In this document: positions 23,725-35,370 of the stretch, piece after piece | Numbering within the stretch: position 1 is the stretch's first letter | How the letters are laid out: the number at the start of each line of letters is the position of its first letter | Assembly: GCA_021307315.1 (NCBI GenBank) | Contig: JAJSPD010000014.1 | Coordinates: 837,202 to 901,201 of the forward strand | Direction: 5' to 3' | Length of the DNA: 64,000 nt | Source: Bisporella sp. PMI_857 | Taxonomy: Eukaryota > Ascomycota > Leotiomycetes > Helotiales > Helotiaceae | Made by a program: the position numbers and the translations under genes | Notes under the pieces: model-generated | What the model was told of the DNA's origin: nothing | Seen by the model: only the letters and a program-made list of their open reading frames with translations | The model's database searches: none

Positions 23725-25025
23725 ATGACGCGCTTTTCTCTTTCTATTCCTTCGATTGAGGCGTTTGCAATTCCCGGTGTGTCGTTCCTAATATCCTTTC
23801 TGGCATATACTTCGCAAATTCTATTTCATTATATTGAGCCTGGACCATTGAGTCGCAAAGAGGCCATCTGGTTCAACTTATCTGTGCTAGCCATCTGGTG
23901 GTGTTATTACCTGGCATGCACCACTGATCCAGGCCCGCAGGGTTGGTTCGATGAAGCATTAGCCAAAAGTAACAGCGAGAAAGAGGACCAGAAGACAGCT
24001 GTGCGGTGGTGCAAGAAATGTAATGCTGCCAAACCACCCAGAGCCCATCACTGCAGACAATGTCAACGGTTTGTTGCTTACCCCTGCTACTGTATATCGT
24101 ATTGCTCACACTAACATATTGGAGATGTATCCCAAAGATGGATCACCATTGTCCTTGGACGACCAACTGCGTTAGCCACACGACCTTCCCCCATTTTCTC
24201 CGATTCGTCTTTTACGCCGTTCTTAGCATGGCAATCCTAGAATATCGTCTTTACCAACGCGCTTACTATATATGGGAGAATAGGAATCTGCCAGCATACC
24301 TTGGACCACCTATCTGGGGCATGGCACATTTATTCGCCCTCATACTCGTCAATAGCATTACCCTCTTCGCATTGGTCGTTCTTTTCACCACAGCAGCCCG
24401 AAGTCTCGTAATAAACACAACAATGATAGAAACCTGGGAGATCGGGAAACATGAAGCACAAGTGGACCGAGCCAGGAAGCTGGGCGGTTACATGTACGTA
24501 AATGGGAAACGGGTGCGTGTTGAACATCAAGAGTTTCCCTATGATATCGGGATATGGAAAAATATGTGCCAAGGAATGGGCACGAAGAATATTGTAGCAT
24601 GGCTCCTGCCATTCGGCGCGGCACCGGATATCGGTTCTGCTGCATATTACGAGGTCAATGGCTTTGAGGACATCACAAAAGTATGGCCACCAGTAGATCC
24701 AGAAAAGGTGCCACGAGTAACACGAATTTTTGATGATGCGGGCATACGAGAGTATGATACTCCTGCCGAAGAAATAGCTGCCTTCAAGAGGAGGCAAGAA
24801 GAGGATTTTAAAAGACGAGGGTGGACTCACGATGATGACGATGCTGAACTGGAAAGCTCAGGTGAGGAAAGCTCTGGTGAGGGTTGGGACCCTGACGAGA
24901 GATGGAAAAATGCCGATGGAGATACATTAGCGGATTTTGGTGTGGATATTGATGCTGAGAGCATGGACGAGGACGACATTCCTCTGGGTGAACTACTTAG
25001 ACGTCGTAAGAACAAATATGTGTAA
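23725..25025 (+). CDS. PFA4: DHHC palmitoyltransferase, PFA4-like
   Basis: Protein S-acyltransferases of this group palmitoylate cysteines of membrane proteins; yeast Pfa4 acts in the ER on chitin synthase Chs3. Exons 23725-24068 and 24125-25025 (56-bp intron) give 414 aa. Four hydrophobic segments are visible: two before and two after the Cys-rich domain. That domain spans the splice: WCKKCNAAKPPRAHHCRQCQR joined to CIPKMDHHCPWTTNCVSH, containing the catalytic DHHC. Downstream, the TTxE-like motif appears as NTTMIETWE. The C-terminal tail is long, acidic and ends in a basic RRRKNKYV, which fits the fungal Pfa4 family. The frame is open upstream to a TTG at 23668, but 23725 is the first ATG. 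Confidence 0.93.
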
Positions 25026-27238
25026 TAAATGATACCTACAAGTCAGACTCATAATATTTCGATAAATTTGGTTACACACAGGTCTCCTTTTGTAATATGA
25101 ATTGCAGATTGGATGGTTGAGAGTGCGTATAGCTCCCCCACGTCACAGCTTCTGCACAGGAACAACTATATAACACCATCCCTTGCTACACCTCTACGCT
25201 CTCAATGACCTTTGTCCATCATCGGCCAGCTAGATGGCAGAAGCCACAACGCTGCTTTTAGGACTAAGCTAATACTTCCAAATCACGGCCAGCAACTCCA
25301 AATAAGTGCTTCCCGTACTCCTCGCCGATAGTATTGTGGTGCTAAGAATGATCGATAGGTTCATGTGAGGCAATTTGAAAACGAGAACAGCAATGAAAAG
25401 AACGGCAACATGCTAGGAGGGAACTGCTCTATATTTCAAACAAGTAATGCCGTCGCAAAGCATGATGCCATGGATAATACATTTTCTCTCTTAAACATAA
25501 TTTTCTAGATTATTCTTCCCGTACTCCCACAAAATATATGTGCTTCTTATCCCGACATCTCGACCAAGCATTCCAATTCGTAATGGAAGCAAAAAACAAG
25601 GTAAAGTGTAGCAAGCACAAAGGTAGCAATAAGGAAAGTGTGACGAGACGATGGTGAAGGCCATAGTGGTTTGGTTTTATCTAAAACTGCCAATTCTGAG
25701 ATATTCACGCCGAGACATGGAACAGCACCACAACTTCTTATAGGCACAGAAAATGATATCACCACCCGTTTAGTTTGAAAGCTACTACGTATTTCTCTCC
25801 ATTTTTATCACATCAATACGTTCTCTTGACATTACAGCTTATTCCTTACCATCAAAGCATCGACTCCTGACTCGCCCATCCACCTGCTTCCTTCAAATAT
25901 ACAAATCAAGCATACAGCAATGTTCACCTTGACGTCTATCCTCAGCCATTGGATTGCGGTCACCTCAGCCTCCTTCCTCTTCGCAAGCCTTACACTTACC
26001 GTCTTACCCATACTTATTCGTAGTTCTGGTCTACTTCGGTATAAAAACACGTTCTTTATTCCGCCGCCCGTCGGTTAGGTCGCACGTATGCCACCTGGTG
26101 AGTATGAACGAACGTGGTAGCGGAGGTAGGCAAATTGCCATCAAGAGGAACCTTAGTCTTGGAGAAGCTTGACATGGTTTACAGGACCCGTGAGACTGAT
26201 GGCGTTTAAGGTGTTCGAGGGTTAATGTGACAATGAATTAGAAGAAACAGAATTAAGGTGGGTCATTCCCGTTTGAGAATCTTGTTTATTGAAAATCTTC
26301 TCTCAGAGATAACACTGACTACAAGTGAACAGCAGTGATGCAGATCTAAATACTTTGTCGAATATCAAGACTTGAGTCAAATGTGGGATGTTCGTGCATC
26401 CGTCCTTCTCCGTGTGAATTGCTTCCTAATCTGACGCAAAAATAGTTACCTCTTACCTTGGATCTAAGGCTTTAAGAGTTGACCTGGAGTTCAGGTCAGT
26501 ATTTTATCGAGTCTGATATGGTTAAGTCCATACCGCAATGTCGTCAAGAATGAATTGGCCGCTGCGGTTGAGGCACTTGCTGATATCGGTGTCTTTTACG
26601 CACATAAGACTTTCAACGCACGTATTGACCTCACACTGAAACTGTTGTTCTCAAATGTTTTTTTTCACTTGTCGTTCTACAAACTCCTTTTATACCCGGC
26701 ACAATGAACTCAGTAGCCGCCCTCTAAACTACAAAGTCCGATAAGCAGAGACTCACGTCCTAACGAGATAGCTTCATCTTCAAATTTAGTTAAGCATTGT
26801 ATCCTTCGCCTATTCGTTTGTCTGTGACATACAATTGAGGCGCCTCTACTCACATTATCCATCGAATGGCTTCTACTGTACGACATAGCGCCAGTGCCTA
26901 AGAACTATGTCCCAAGCTCATGCGTTGTAAACATTGTTCCCTTTATCTGGACAACCATTGTGGTCGAGTCTAGCTCAGTGGATACTTTTTTACGTTTTCC
27001 TGCCCTCTCCCGGAGATCAAGAACCAACGCGGGAATAGCAGATCCCATTTAGTATATAATCCTGGGACTTGACCTTGCATCCTCTTGTACCAACCACACA
27101 ATATTCATCCTCGAAGCCTAACAATACCCTTCCTTGGCTTTTTAACACCTCGGTCGACTTATAAAAATCTTCAAAACACCTTCTGGAGTCTCTATCTACC
27201 TGTCAGCACATACAATCATAAAACCAAACTCTATCAGA
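25026..27238. other. Intergenic, no gene seen
   Basis: 2.2 kb with short ORFs only. A TATA-like AGTATATAATCC at about 27050, followed by a CT-rich and A/C-rich leader, looks like the promoter and 5' UTR of the small gene starting at 27239. Confidence 0.45.
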
Positions 27239-27536
27239 ATGGTGGTCAAGAAAGGCAAAATTCATCACTGCTCTAGTGGCAAAGAGAATTGCGATTGTAA
27301 CAAACACAAGAAGTTAGGATTAGAAGACAAGATAAAATACTCCCGAACACCTCAAGTTTATTGTAAATTTCAAGTCTGCACAACCCATATCCTCGAGGGA
27401 TTAGAAGGATCAGTATCATAGACGGTATGCCCAGCACAATAAGCATAAGGCAATTAACAAAGCCAAGAAGGAATCTACTAAAAGGCAATTTGCGAGAGAA
27501 AACAACACCCCTAAGGAGTCCGGAAATGAGAAATAG
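27239..27536 (+). CDS. Small basic Lys-rich protein with CxC motif, 78 aa
   Basis: Proposed exons 27239-27373 and 27435-27536 join in phase 0 to 78 aa. Exon 1 begins MVVKKGKIHHCSSGKENCDC and continues with KHKKLGLEDKIKYSRTPQVYCKF; exon 2 is highly basic (HNKHKAINKAKKESTKRQFA) and ends NEK. The intron (61 bp) uses a weak GTCTGC donor and a CCCAG acceptor. If it is not spliced, the frame ends at 27421 and gives 60 aa. A TATA box, a pyrimidine-rich leader and A at -3 of the ATG support real transcription. The C-x6-C-x-C spacing suggests a small metal-binding knot. I do not recognise a named family. Confidence 0.45.
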
Positions 27537-28886
27537 TAGGAAAGGCCAATGAGTTCCTTCCATTTCTTTCAAGCAGGTTTCAGGTGAGGCAACAGAGAGA
27601 TGCTTGCACGGAGATGAGACATTGAGCTCCTTGTGGTGAGTCTAAGGCTCCAGGAACCGGGACCGGTAGCTTTGTTGTAGATTCTATAGAGACAATTTCC
27701 CCCCTTCCAATCTGTCCTGCTTTCTTTTCACCATGCACATGACACTTATCCTTATTGGATATCACACGTCCAATCTGGACACCTTCTGTACCTCATATAT
27801 CTTACCACGGTTGTGATGTTGGTTTGAGGCGGGGGGTTATGCCTCTTTTCACCCACCTACAACTTAGGGCGAAACATCCATGTTGCTCAAAGTATCAGGT
27901 ACACTTTATTCGTCAAGGGTGCACCAATCAACTACCTTCTATGAAGAATTTGTTCATGGAAGTAAGAGCTGGAGCAAGAAAGAGCTAGATATGAAGTTGT
28001 TGAGCAAGACACAGTGGACGACGCAAGAATAGTTTAGCAGAAAAAAGAAGAAGTGAGTAGCTAATAGGTAAACTTAAATAGTTCTAGTCAACTGCTAGGT
28101 GTCTCTATAAGTTTAAATTAGAATTACATATCAGGAGTTTAGAGAATGTCTAATCACTTCTTAATCTTGCGGTTGAGTTACGTTCAGGAAAATTCATCTT
28201 AGATTATCTAATTACCTCGCCCATTTGAGCATCAGCCTTAGCACGGCACAGATCAACCCTTAGAGAAACGCTTTTGTTGTTTGGTAGGCTCCGTCACTAT
28301 TCAAAGACAGCTTGTTCGGGAATAATAAAATACAGGGAAAAACAATACGTAAACGGAAGTTATAGTGTAAAATACTTAGCGCTACAAATCCTTGACGACA
28401 ATTAATTTAATAGCTAATATTGCATGCGTAAGAGCATTAGTCATCCACCGAGCGGCTGATCTGTTAGCGTTCTAATGCTTACTCAAAGTTACACAAAGTG
28501 CTTTGTCCCTTTCCACGGGCATTCCTATAGTACTCTTTCCATTCTCTAAGCAAGCTCAGAAACTCTTCCTTGACATCACTGTATCTCACGTAACCATCAA
28601 GCTTCTCATCGTGCCAATCAACGCAACCAATGGCCACGAACATAGGCGTCATCTATATATGTTGGGCTTCCTCGTCGAATTACCTGAACGAAAAGTTCTC
28701 TCTTAGGAGGCTCTAGATGAGACATCGTAGCTGTATAAGTTTCCTGCAAACGCTGATCTTCATCAAAGCAACAAAACAACAAAACAACAAAGCAAGTAAG
28801 GTGGCATCATTGGAAGGACGCGAGGCAGGGACTCGATTCTCTCACGATGCATGACGCTAATGATCTCCTACACTCCCTCTCTTTCG
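27537..28886. other. Intergenic, no gene seen
   Basis: Short ORFs only; a repeated AACAA motif lies at about 28768-28792. I see no RNA gene. Confidence 0.45.
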
Positions 28887-29635
28887 TTAAAGACATGGCG
28901 GTGTACCATGATATTTTGGGAAGTAATTCATCACCGAGTACTCATTGTCATTTACTCGAAATAAGCCAGCGTCATCCATTTGCTTCGCAATCTGTTGAAG
29001 CTTTACAAATCGAAACTGTTTCACCTCCACAAACTCATCGTCTTTGTTCTTAGTAGCAAGGATGCTTAACTGTGATTCTAGAATCGAAGTTAACAGCGAA
29101 CACAAGGGCTGCTTAGAAAACCTCTTGACAAAAGGTTCAACGTCTTCATGATATTCGAAAGCATTGTGGTTGCGAATCTCAAAAACTCTCGTGTCTCCAG
29201 CCAGTGGCTCAAGGGATCCAGCAGGTATATCCTGACACGGAATCAAAATCCTTGGTCTATCAATAATGACCTGTTCCATTTTCAAGATCAACTCTGCCAC
29301 TTTTCCGGCTATTTGAACCCTTTCTTCTATAGGAAGCTCATAGCAAATGCTCAGCAATTACGATCCAGGAATTTTCTTCTGAATCATGTACGGAGATCCA
29401 ATTCTATTATTCATGGTGAAATCGTAAATTACCACGGTTGGGATGGAAAACGAGGCGTTGCTTGCAGAGAGAAAGTGTAAAAGTACAACCTCTTCTTTGA
29501 GATCATAAATTTTATCTTCAATGATTTCGGCAATCGCTTCCGCTGTTGCCCCTGCCTACGCGAAATGCGGAGAACGTAATCATATGGCTGGTGTGACGTG
29601 AACCACATGATGTACAGAGGTTGGTGAGAAGACAT
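28887..29635 (-). pseudogene. Aminoglycoside-phosphotransferase-like kinase, broken
   Basis: On the - strand the stretch reads as an APH-family (protein-kinase-like fold) protein in pieces. DYVLRIS from about 29580 is the beta-strand/Lys region. A frame change leads into a helix with AEAIAEIIEDKIYDLKEEVV, then NASFSIPTVVIYDF and SPYMIQKKIPGS. A TAA then sits exactly where the frame should continue to LLSICYELPIEERVQIAGKV, VAELILKMEQVIIDRP and QIAKQMDDAGLF. The sequence ends at NEYSVMNYFPKY, just where family members have the catalytic HxDxxxxN loop, and then meets a stop. The ATP-binding half is frameshifted and the catalytic loop is absent, so I call it dead. An intron could explain the first frame change but not the missing loop. 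Confidence 0.6.
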
Positions 29636-30542
29636 ACATGACTGTAGTTAACAGTCGACAGTGTAGCTTGCCTACATGTGTGTATCTTATAAATTCATTG
29701 TCTGATTCTTTGGTGAATGTTGTGCTGAGTTGATACTCATGGAGACGAGCAGAACGCGTGGCTGATGCCAAGAAGAGTAGTGTGTTAAATGCTTTGATTC
29801 CAAGGTCTACCCATCTCATCAGACACCAACCGCTAATGTGACGCATGACTACACTAATGTTGCTATTGTTAGATTGTTCCACTGTATGCCCAATGCTGAA
29901 ATGCCTACTTAGAGTCAAGTGCTCTGCTCTTGTGCACAGCCTGAAGTATGCGTGATTCTGGTTGTGCATCACCGCACGGTTCCTCTGTTGTTAGTGATGA
30001 TCGCGTATACAAGAATTTAAGCTGAGACTCTTCCATTTTCCTGAGCGTTCTGAGCGTTCTGAGCAGTCTGGCCATGGCATGTAGTTGTCATACCAGATTT
30101 TTCATATCGATAATGTTCGACAGCATCGGGGATGTAGTTCATACTTAATTGCTCTCCAATGAAGATAACCCGCATCGAAGTCTCATATTCGTGTTATTGT
30201 TGGCCACATATTCAAACCCGAGGACGAAGCTCTGGTTCCGTTGGCGGCGACGACCTCCCGTGGAAGCTTAAATTCCTCCCTGGGAACATGGAACATAAAT
30301 TGTTTCTGAAATATTGAATTCATGAAAATATCGAGCGTCAAGATAGCGATGGCATTGAGAAGCTACATTCCAGCACGGGTAGTCAGTTTCACTGCCATAT
30401 CTGCTATGGCAACAACATTGCATTATCGCGAATGTGTCTCCTTATATATTCGTGGCCAATCCTTTTCATGTATTTAGTATTATCAGCACTAAACTCCCTC
30501 ATTTGACAGTCCTTGATTGCCTGCTCCTTGCTCGTATCAGCG
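29636..30542. other. Intergenic upstream of the Cys-repeat gene
   Basis: Nothing coding that I can support. A short tandem of GAGCGTTCT occurs at about 30042-30061. Confidence 0.45.
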
Positions 30543-32356
30543 ATGTTCTACTCCATCCCTTCTCTCGCCCTCTTGAGCCTGGCGAGTTTTGCTGCAGCAC
30601 AAAGTGATACGTGTGATCACAACGCGTATGCTTAAGAGTGTAAAGTTTAGTATTAAGCTAACATGCATTCAGTTGTTATCAAGCATATAATGCACCTGAA
30701 CTATCCTCGTCAGCTAAGTCGTTCTGCTCGGGATTCACGTCTGGAGTGACTACAACCACGAGCGATGTGCCCAATTATGCCACTCAACCTTGTTCTTCCA
30801 GCATGGTATTTCAGATCTCCTCGATCTGTGCATGCGCATATCCTGGAACGGTAGCTGGTTCCATCACAATGGAAAACTCGACGGCACCTTCCATAGCAAC
30901 AGCAACCATTAACTTAAGTATTATTACCTCTAATCCTATAATTTCTAGTATTTCCAGCAGTCCCAGAAGTTCCGCTAGCATAAGTAGCACAACAATCACG
31001 ATGGAACCGAGTACTAATAATCCTAATAACCCAGGTCGTGCTGGTCGCTTGGCTGACTCGGACGTCCCCGTTGGATGCCACGAGGACAACTGCCTTCGTG
31101 CCATGATCCGAGAAGGAAATGTCGACGCCACTCCATTTTGCCAATCTTTCACGACAGCCGTAGTTACAGATCTTGCAGCTCTGCCTACGTATGCTTCTAT
31201 GTGCACTCCGAATGTCATTGCCAGCATGAGCTCTGCCTGCTCTTGCTTCGTGCCCAGAACTGCCATGCTCGGGTCCCCAATACCAACAGCTTCAACAAAT
31301 TCAAATAGCAGCAGCTCCTCCACTAACATAATTCCAACCATCACATCAACAGTAACCGTTACAGTAACGATGACAGTAACGCTCTTGAGTGTCGCATCGA
31401 CGGCTTCCTCGGGGGATGTCACTAGTATTAGCTCTAGCATCGGAGAAGGAAACCGCTCTATTCCTATCGGATGCCACGAGGATAACTGTTTACGGGCCAT
31501 GATTCGGGAAGGCAATGTGGATGCCACGCCATTTTGTCGAACTTTCACGACCGCAGTTGTCAACGATATAGCGGCACTGCCAACATACGCTTCGCTTTGC
31601 ACACCTGATGCAGTTCTCGGAATCAGCTCAGCGTGCTCCTGTTTCGTTCTTAAGATGACTGGACTATCAAACAGCCTAGTTTTGGCAAGTGCCACCACAA
31701 CTACCGCATCATCACCACTAGGAATCAATACGCCCTCAACTCTATCCAGCAGCGTTTCTGTTTCTAGTATTTCCACATCCCCAACGAGTTCAATAATAAC
31801 AACACTCCCTACATCCATGTCTACCCCTAGCGACTCATCATCCCAAGATTCTTCTAGCTCAATAGTATCCATATCTATCCCCTCCGCTGCAGCCGGTGCT
31901 CGCCAACTAGGCTGCAACGAAGATAACTGCCTACGAGCCATGATCCGCGAAGGCAATGTAGGCGCTACACCGTTCTGCCGGGCTTTCACCACAGCAGTTG
32001 TGACGAATGAGGCGGCTCTCCCAACCTACGCATCGATGTGCACGCCTGCAAAGATTACTGGGATTAGCTCAGCATGCTCATGTTATGTTCCAGCGCCGAC
32101 AGCTGGTCGGCGTTTAGGGTGTAATGAGGACAATTGTAAGCAATTGCCGGATTAGTGTAGATGTATAATTCAGCGGCAGGCTAACGGAACCACAGGCCTC
32201 CGCGCAATGATCAGGGAAGGTGGCGTAAGTGCCACGCCTTTCTGTAGCCAATTCATAGCCGCTACAGTGACCGACCCGGCTGTGCTTCCAACCTACGCTT
32301 CGATGTGTACGCCGAATGCCATCGTTGGTATTAGCTCGGCATGTTCCTGCATCTAA
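30543..32356 (+). CDS. Secreted protein with tandem Cys-rich domains and Ser/Thr linkers
   Basis: Exons 30543-30625, 30673-32135 and 32196-32356 join in frame to 568 aa. The first exon is a clear signal peptide (MFYSIPSLALLSLASFAAAQ). Four near-identical domains follow, each with the pattern DNCLRAMIREGNV.ATPFC..F, then LPTYAS.CTP and ISSACSC; they start near 31074, 31470, 31908 and 32116. The N-terminal part (CYQAYNAP, SFCSGFTSGV, NYATQPC, ISSICACAYP) is a divergent fifth copy. Domains are separated by long Ser/Thr-rich linkers likely to be O-glycosylated. The fourth copy is split by the last intron, and the join restores CNEDNCLRAMIREGG. The domain resembles short Cys modules common in fungal secreted proteins. 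Its function is unknown; adhesion or wall association is an inference. The protein ends with the last domain and has no GPI signal. Confidence 0.88.
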
Positions 32357-32682
32357 GGATGAACGAGTGTGGATGTCAGAAATCTGTTTAGAAGAATTGT
32401 GTCTTAACTAGAGCGATCATTGAATTTGGAGACTGGGTAAATGTTGGAGTTTGAAATCTTATACGTTTAGAAAGCATAGCGATTTGAGCATTTATAATCA
32501 TGAATAGAATGAATGGTATCTCGTGTCTTCCAGGTTTCGCATTGTCTCTGGTTGCAGTCCTATATGCTCAACCATGTGTAACTTCGAGGCCATTGAGATC
32601 TCACTACTTCTACTAGATTATGGGAGCCGATAGGTGTTATATATCACCATAGCCATCTGCGAGTTAGAACCTATCATCAGCC

Positions 32683-33583
32683 TCATAGCTTCGCATCTCC
32701 CTTGATAACATCTCTTAGGAGCGTCAAAGCTTCGACAGCAAACTGAATCATGTTGCCCTCTCTATTACCACCCAATTCGGTGTTAAATTCTCTCGTATAT
32801 GTGCCACTCGCCGTTGCAACAGCTACTGCTACATATCCTCTGTGTATTGTCAGCCTTTGATTTTTAACTGCCTGTCACTCCGCTATCCCACCAATCCGAG
32901 GCTATCAGTTCAGCCACCAATAAGGGAATACTCACGGAGTCCTATTTGGCGTGCTTCCCCCTGTCGGCCCAGCGGTCCCGCTCTCAGACACCGTATACGT
33001 GCTTCCCAGCTTCCCCCTCACGCTTCTCGCTAACCCGGCCACAATCTCAGCGGTAGGACCTTTATACGCTTTAATTGTATCCTCACTCCATCCCGCTAGT
33101 GCCTGTCAACCTCAATCTACCGTCATATCTAATGGTACTAAGCTCCATCGAAAGCAGACGGCCCCTTAAAGAGAATGCTGCGGTCCAGATCACAGAACAG
33201 CAGAGAGTTTATGGAAAGGAGAGAGAGTATATAGAGAAAGCAGACTTACCGAACTGAACACGTGCTTCCAGAGTATAAAGCTTACGATATTTAGTTTATG
33301 GTTCAGCATGCATGTTTGATGAATGGGAAGCAAACAGTCAAACCGCCTTTATAAAACCCGCTAGCGCCAGGTGTGCTAAGCAGAGAAGCGGATATTATGC
33401 CACCTGCTGCCTGTTCCCATCAGTTCCTGCTTTATTTTCCCACTGTAAGACACGAGATGATAATGGCTGGGCACATACCGTCTCAGCAACACTGACACTC
33501 TCCTTCTTCTCTTTCAGCAATGTTGCGACTTCGGCTACGATCGCTCTTATTTTCTGCGGTGGGAACTCTTTCGTTTCCGCCAT
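32683..33583 (-). CDS. CinA C-terminal domain protein (PncC-type amidase fold)
   Basis: Stand-alone CinA C-terminal domain. Bacterial PncC enzymes deamidate nicotinamide mononucleotide; the fungal role is not established. Exons on the - strand are 33583-33479, 33410-33336, 33280-33250, 33095-32936 and 32839-32683, giving 175 aa, about the length of one domain. Joined motifs in order are PPQKIRAIVAEVATLLKEKK, SVSVAETAAGGIISASLLS, TPGASGFYKGGLTLYTLEAR, FAGW, YKGPTAEIVAGLA, SESGTAGPTGG and a C-terminus ending KGDAKL. The SVAET..GG, PGAS and SESGxAGP blocks are family hallmarks. All five joins are needed to restore them, and the third exon is only 31 bp. It is convergent with the Cys-repeat gene. 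Confidence 0.9.
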
Positions 33584-34605
33584 TCTACTTCCAGTGGTCA
33601 GCGTTCTTTGATGATTTTTGGGCTGCTGCTGCGGAGTGAGCAAAGCCCCTGAGAAGGAAATAGAAAATAGTCTTGACACGATGGGAGAGCGGATGGTGTG
33701 TATGAACAGCTGAATAGCAGGTTGGATAGAGTATGTGTGTATGAGAAGGAGAAGTCTACGTTTATGATGGATTGTCAGGCATGATATGTCACTGGGATTG
33801 CAAGGAAGTGGGGGTGGGGTACTGAACTGTTACGTTTTAGCTGCGGGAAGCCGTCCAAAGCCTTCGTGCGTGTATTACAAGCTCATCAAGATAGGATGGC
33901 ATACAAGATTAGCGAGAGTAGAAATTGAATTTAGTTTTTAAGGACAGAATATGTCTTTATTCAAACGCATACGAGCCACAGGTCAATTGCTTGCAATCCC
34001 TCCATGATAACCTGTGTTATGATTTTATTAGAAGCTTAATTGATGAGAGACAACACAACCAACAAAACAAATACAATATTTTTGATGACAAATTCCCATG
34101 TAGAAGACTGCAATGTATGGTGACAAATCATGTTTAACAAACACGGTTTAGACATTGTGGATTTCCCTATAATGATTGATATATGCTGTCGTAACCTGTA
34201 CTTCCTTCCTTCAAAGCCTATGTCTGCGATGAAAGGCCTGTCCAAACCCATGTTCTTTGACAGGCTTTGTAGATAATGTTCTAATCTCGCCCATGAGCCT
34301 AACCTTTCCAATACCAACGGTCGAGTCATAAGCAGCGCCTTTTTCAAAACCCGTAATCTGCTCAGCACCTTGGCATTGGGTATACAGGAATGATGAGCCC
34401 ACGGTAAATACTATTACCCCAACGGAGCTACGTGTACCCCGGTCGAGATACCAGAGAAGGCTATCACCATTCCCTTGCTCGTTTAGGATGTTGCACTATT
34501 CCATTTGACCGCCTGGACTTTACCAACCTTGTCATTCATCCTCATTTCGCGTTAAATCCAGAAATTGGAGGGGGTTGCCACAGCTCACTTGGGTACACTC
34601 GAGAG
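33584..34605. other. Intergenic; 5' extent of the next gene uncertain
   Basis: No independent gene seen. The reading frame of the coiled-coil gene is open back to 34432 without an ATG, so an upstream spliced exon could lie here. Confidence 0.4.
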
Positions 34606-35370
34606 ATGCGCCGAGGTAGTTTGATCTATCCCCTCCGACTCAGGCATGGCTTTGTGGAGGACCATGATGATTCAGATTGGACGAGGCGAGACACTTACAA
34701 TGCCCGGAACCTTGGGTCAGAGAGGCATCCAGCAGAGGTACACAACCGCAGTGAGAGTCCGAGAGCCAGTCCGGATATAAAGCCACCAGAGAAGGAGGCG
34801 ATACATGTCATGCCCCTACCGAAAGCGCTGAAAAAACTCAACCGACAGATCGAGATATCTGAGCAATTCTACAGCGAGTTCAAAAGACAGTATGATGCCG
34901 ATATTGGTGGGATTAAGTACTACTGCCCCAAGAGCCTTCTTGAATCCATGTGGACCTTGCGAGTCAAAGGAGATAAGCAGGTTCAAGAGGATGAAGCGCA
35001 AGACCAAGACATTGCTGAAGCTAAAGAGAAGTTTGAGCTCCGCAGGCAACAGACCACCCAAGCGTTGAAGGATGTTTCAAATGCATCCTTGAAAGACTTT
35101 AAGGGGAACCGCCTGGCTTCCGCAGTGCGTTTGAAAGAAAAGGTTACTACCTACAAGAAGCAAATCTCAAATCTTCTGCTGCTTGCACCAAAGGTGCGAG
35201 AACACTGCAATGAACTCTGTGATGAATTGATGGAGCTGAAGGCCTTGATCGATCCTGAGGCTGACAAGAATAAAGGTTTGTTTTCAGGCACTAATCCGGA
35301 GGAGGATGACGGATCTGATGGTGAAGAAAGGAATGTCGACTGGTGTGGCGATTACTGGGCGAGAGAGTAA
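34606..35370 (+). CDS. Hypothetical coiled-coil protein, 254 aa
   Basis: No named family recognised. The first ATG in the open frame is 34606. The N-terminal third is Arg/His/Ser-rich (RRGSLIYPLRL, ESPRASPDIKPPEK). The middle and C-terminal parts are charged helices likely to form coiled coils (ALKKLNRQIEISEQFYSEFKR, AEAKEKFELRRQQTTQ, RLKEKVTTYKKQISNLL). An acidic tail (EEDDGSDGEE) precedes the end. The open frame extends 58 codons upstream without an ATG, so a short 5' exon may be missing from this model. It could be a scaffold or cytoskeletal protein, but nothing in the sequence identifies a role. Confidence 0.6.
   Translation: MRRGSLIYPLRLRHGFVEDHDDSDWTRRDTYNARNLGSERHPAEVHNRSESPRASPDIKPPEKEAIHVMPLPKALKKLNRQIEISEQFYSEFKRQYDADIGGIKYYCPKSLLESMWTLRVKGDKQVQEDEAQDQDIAEAKEKFELRRQQTTQALKDVSNASLKDFKGNRLASAVRLKEKVTTYKKQISNLLLLAPKVREHCNELCDELMELKALIDPEADKNKGLFSGTNPEEDDGSDGEERNVDWCGDYWARE

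Noticed and set aside
30811..31992. 393-aa open frame on the - strand
   Set aside because: It is the antisense shadow of the Ser/Thr-rich Cys-repeat gene; the + strand model has a signal peptide, repeats and spliced ends.
34432..34605. N-terminal extension of the coiled-coil protein
   Set aside because: Open frame but begins at GTG and has no ATG; kept only as a possible spliced 5' exon.
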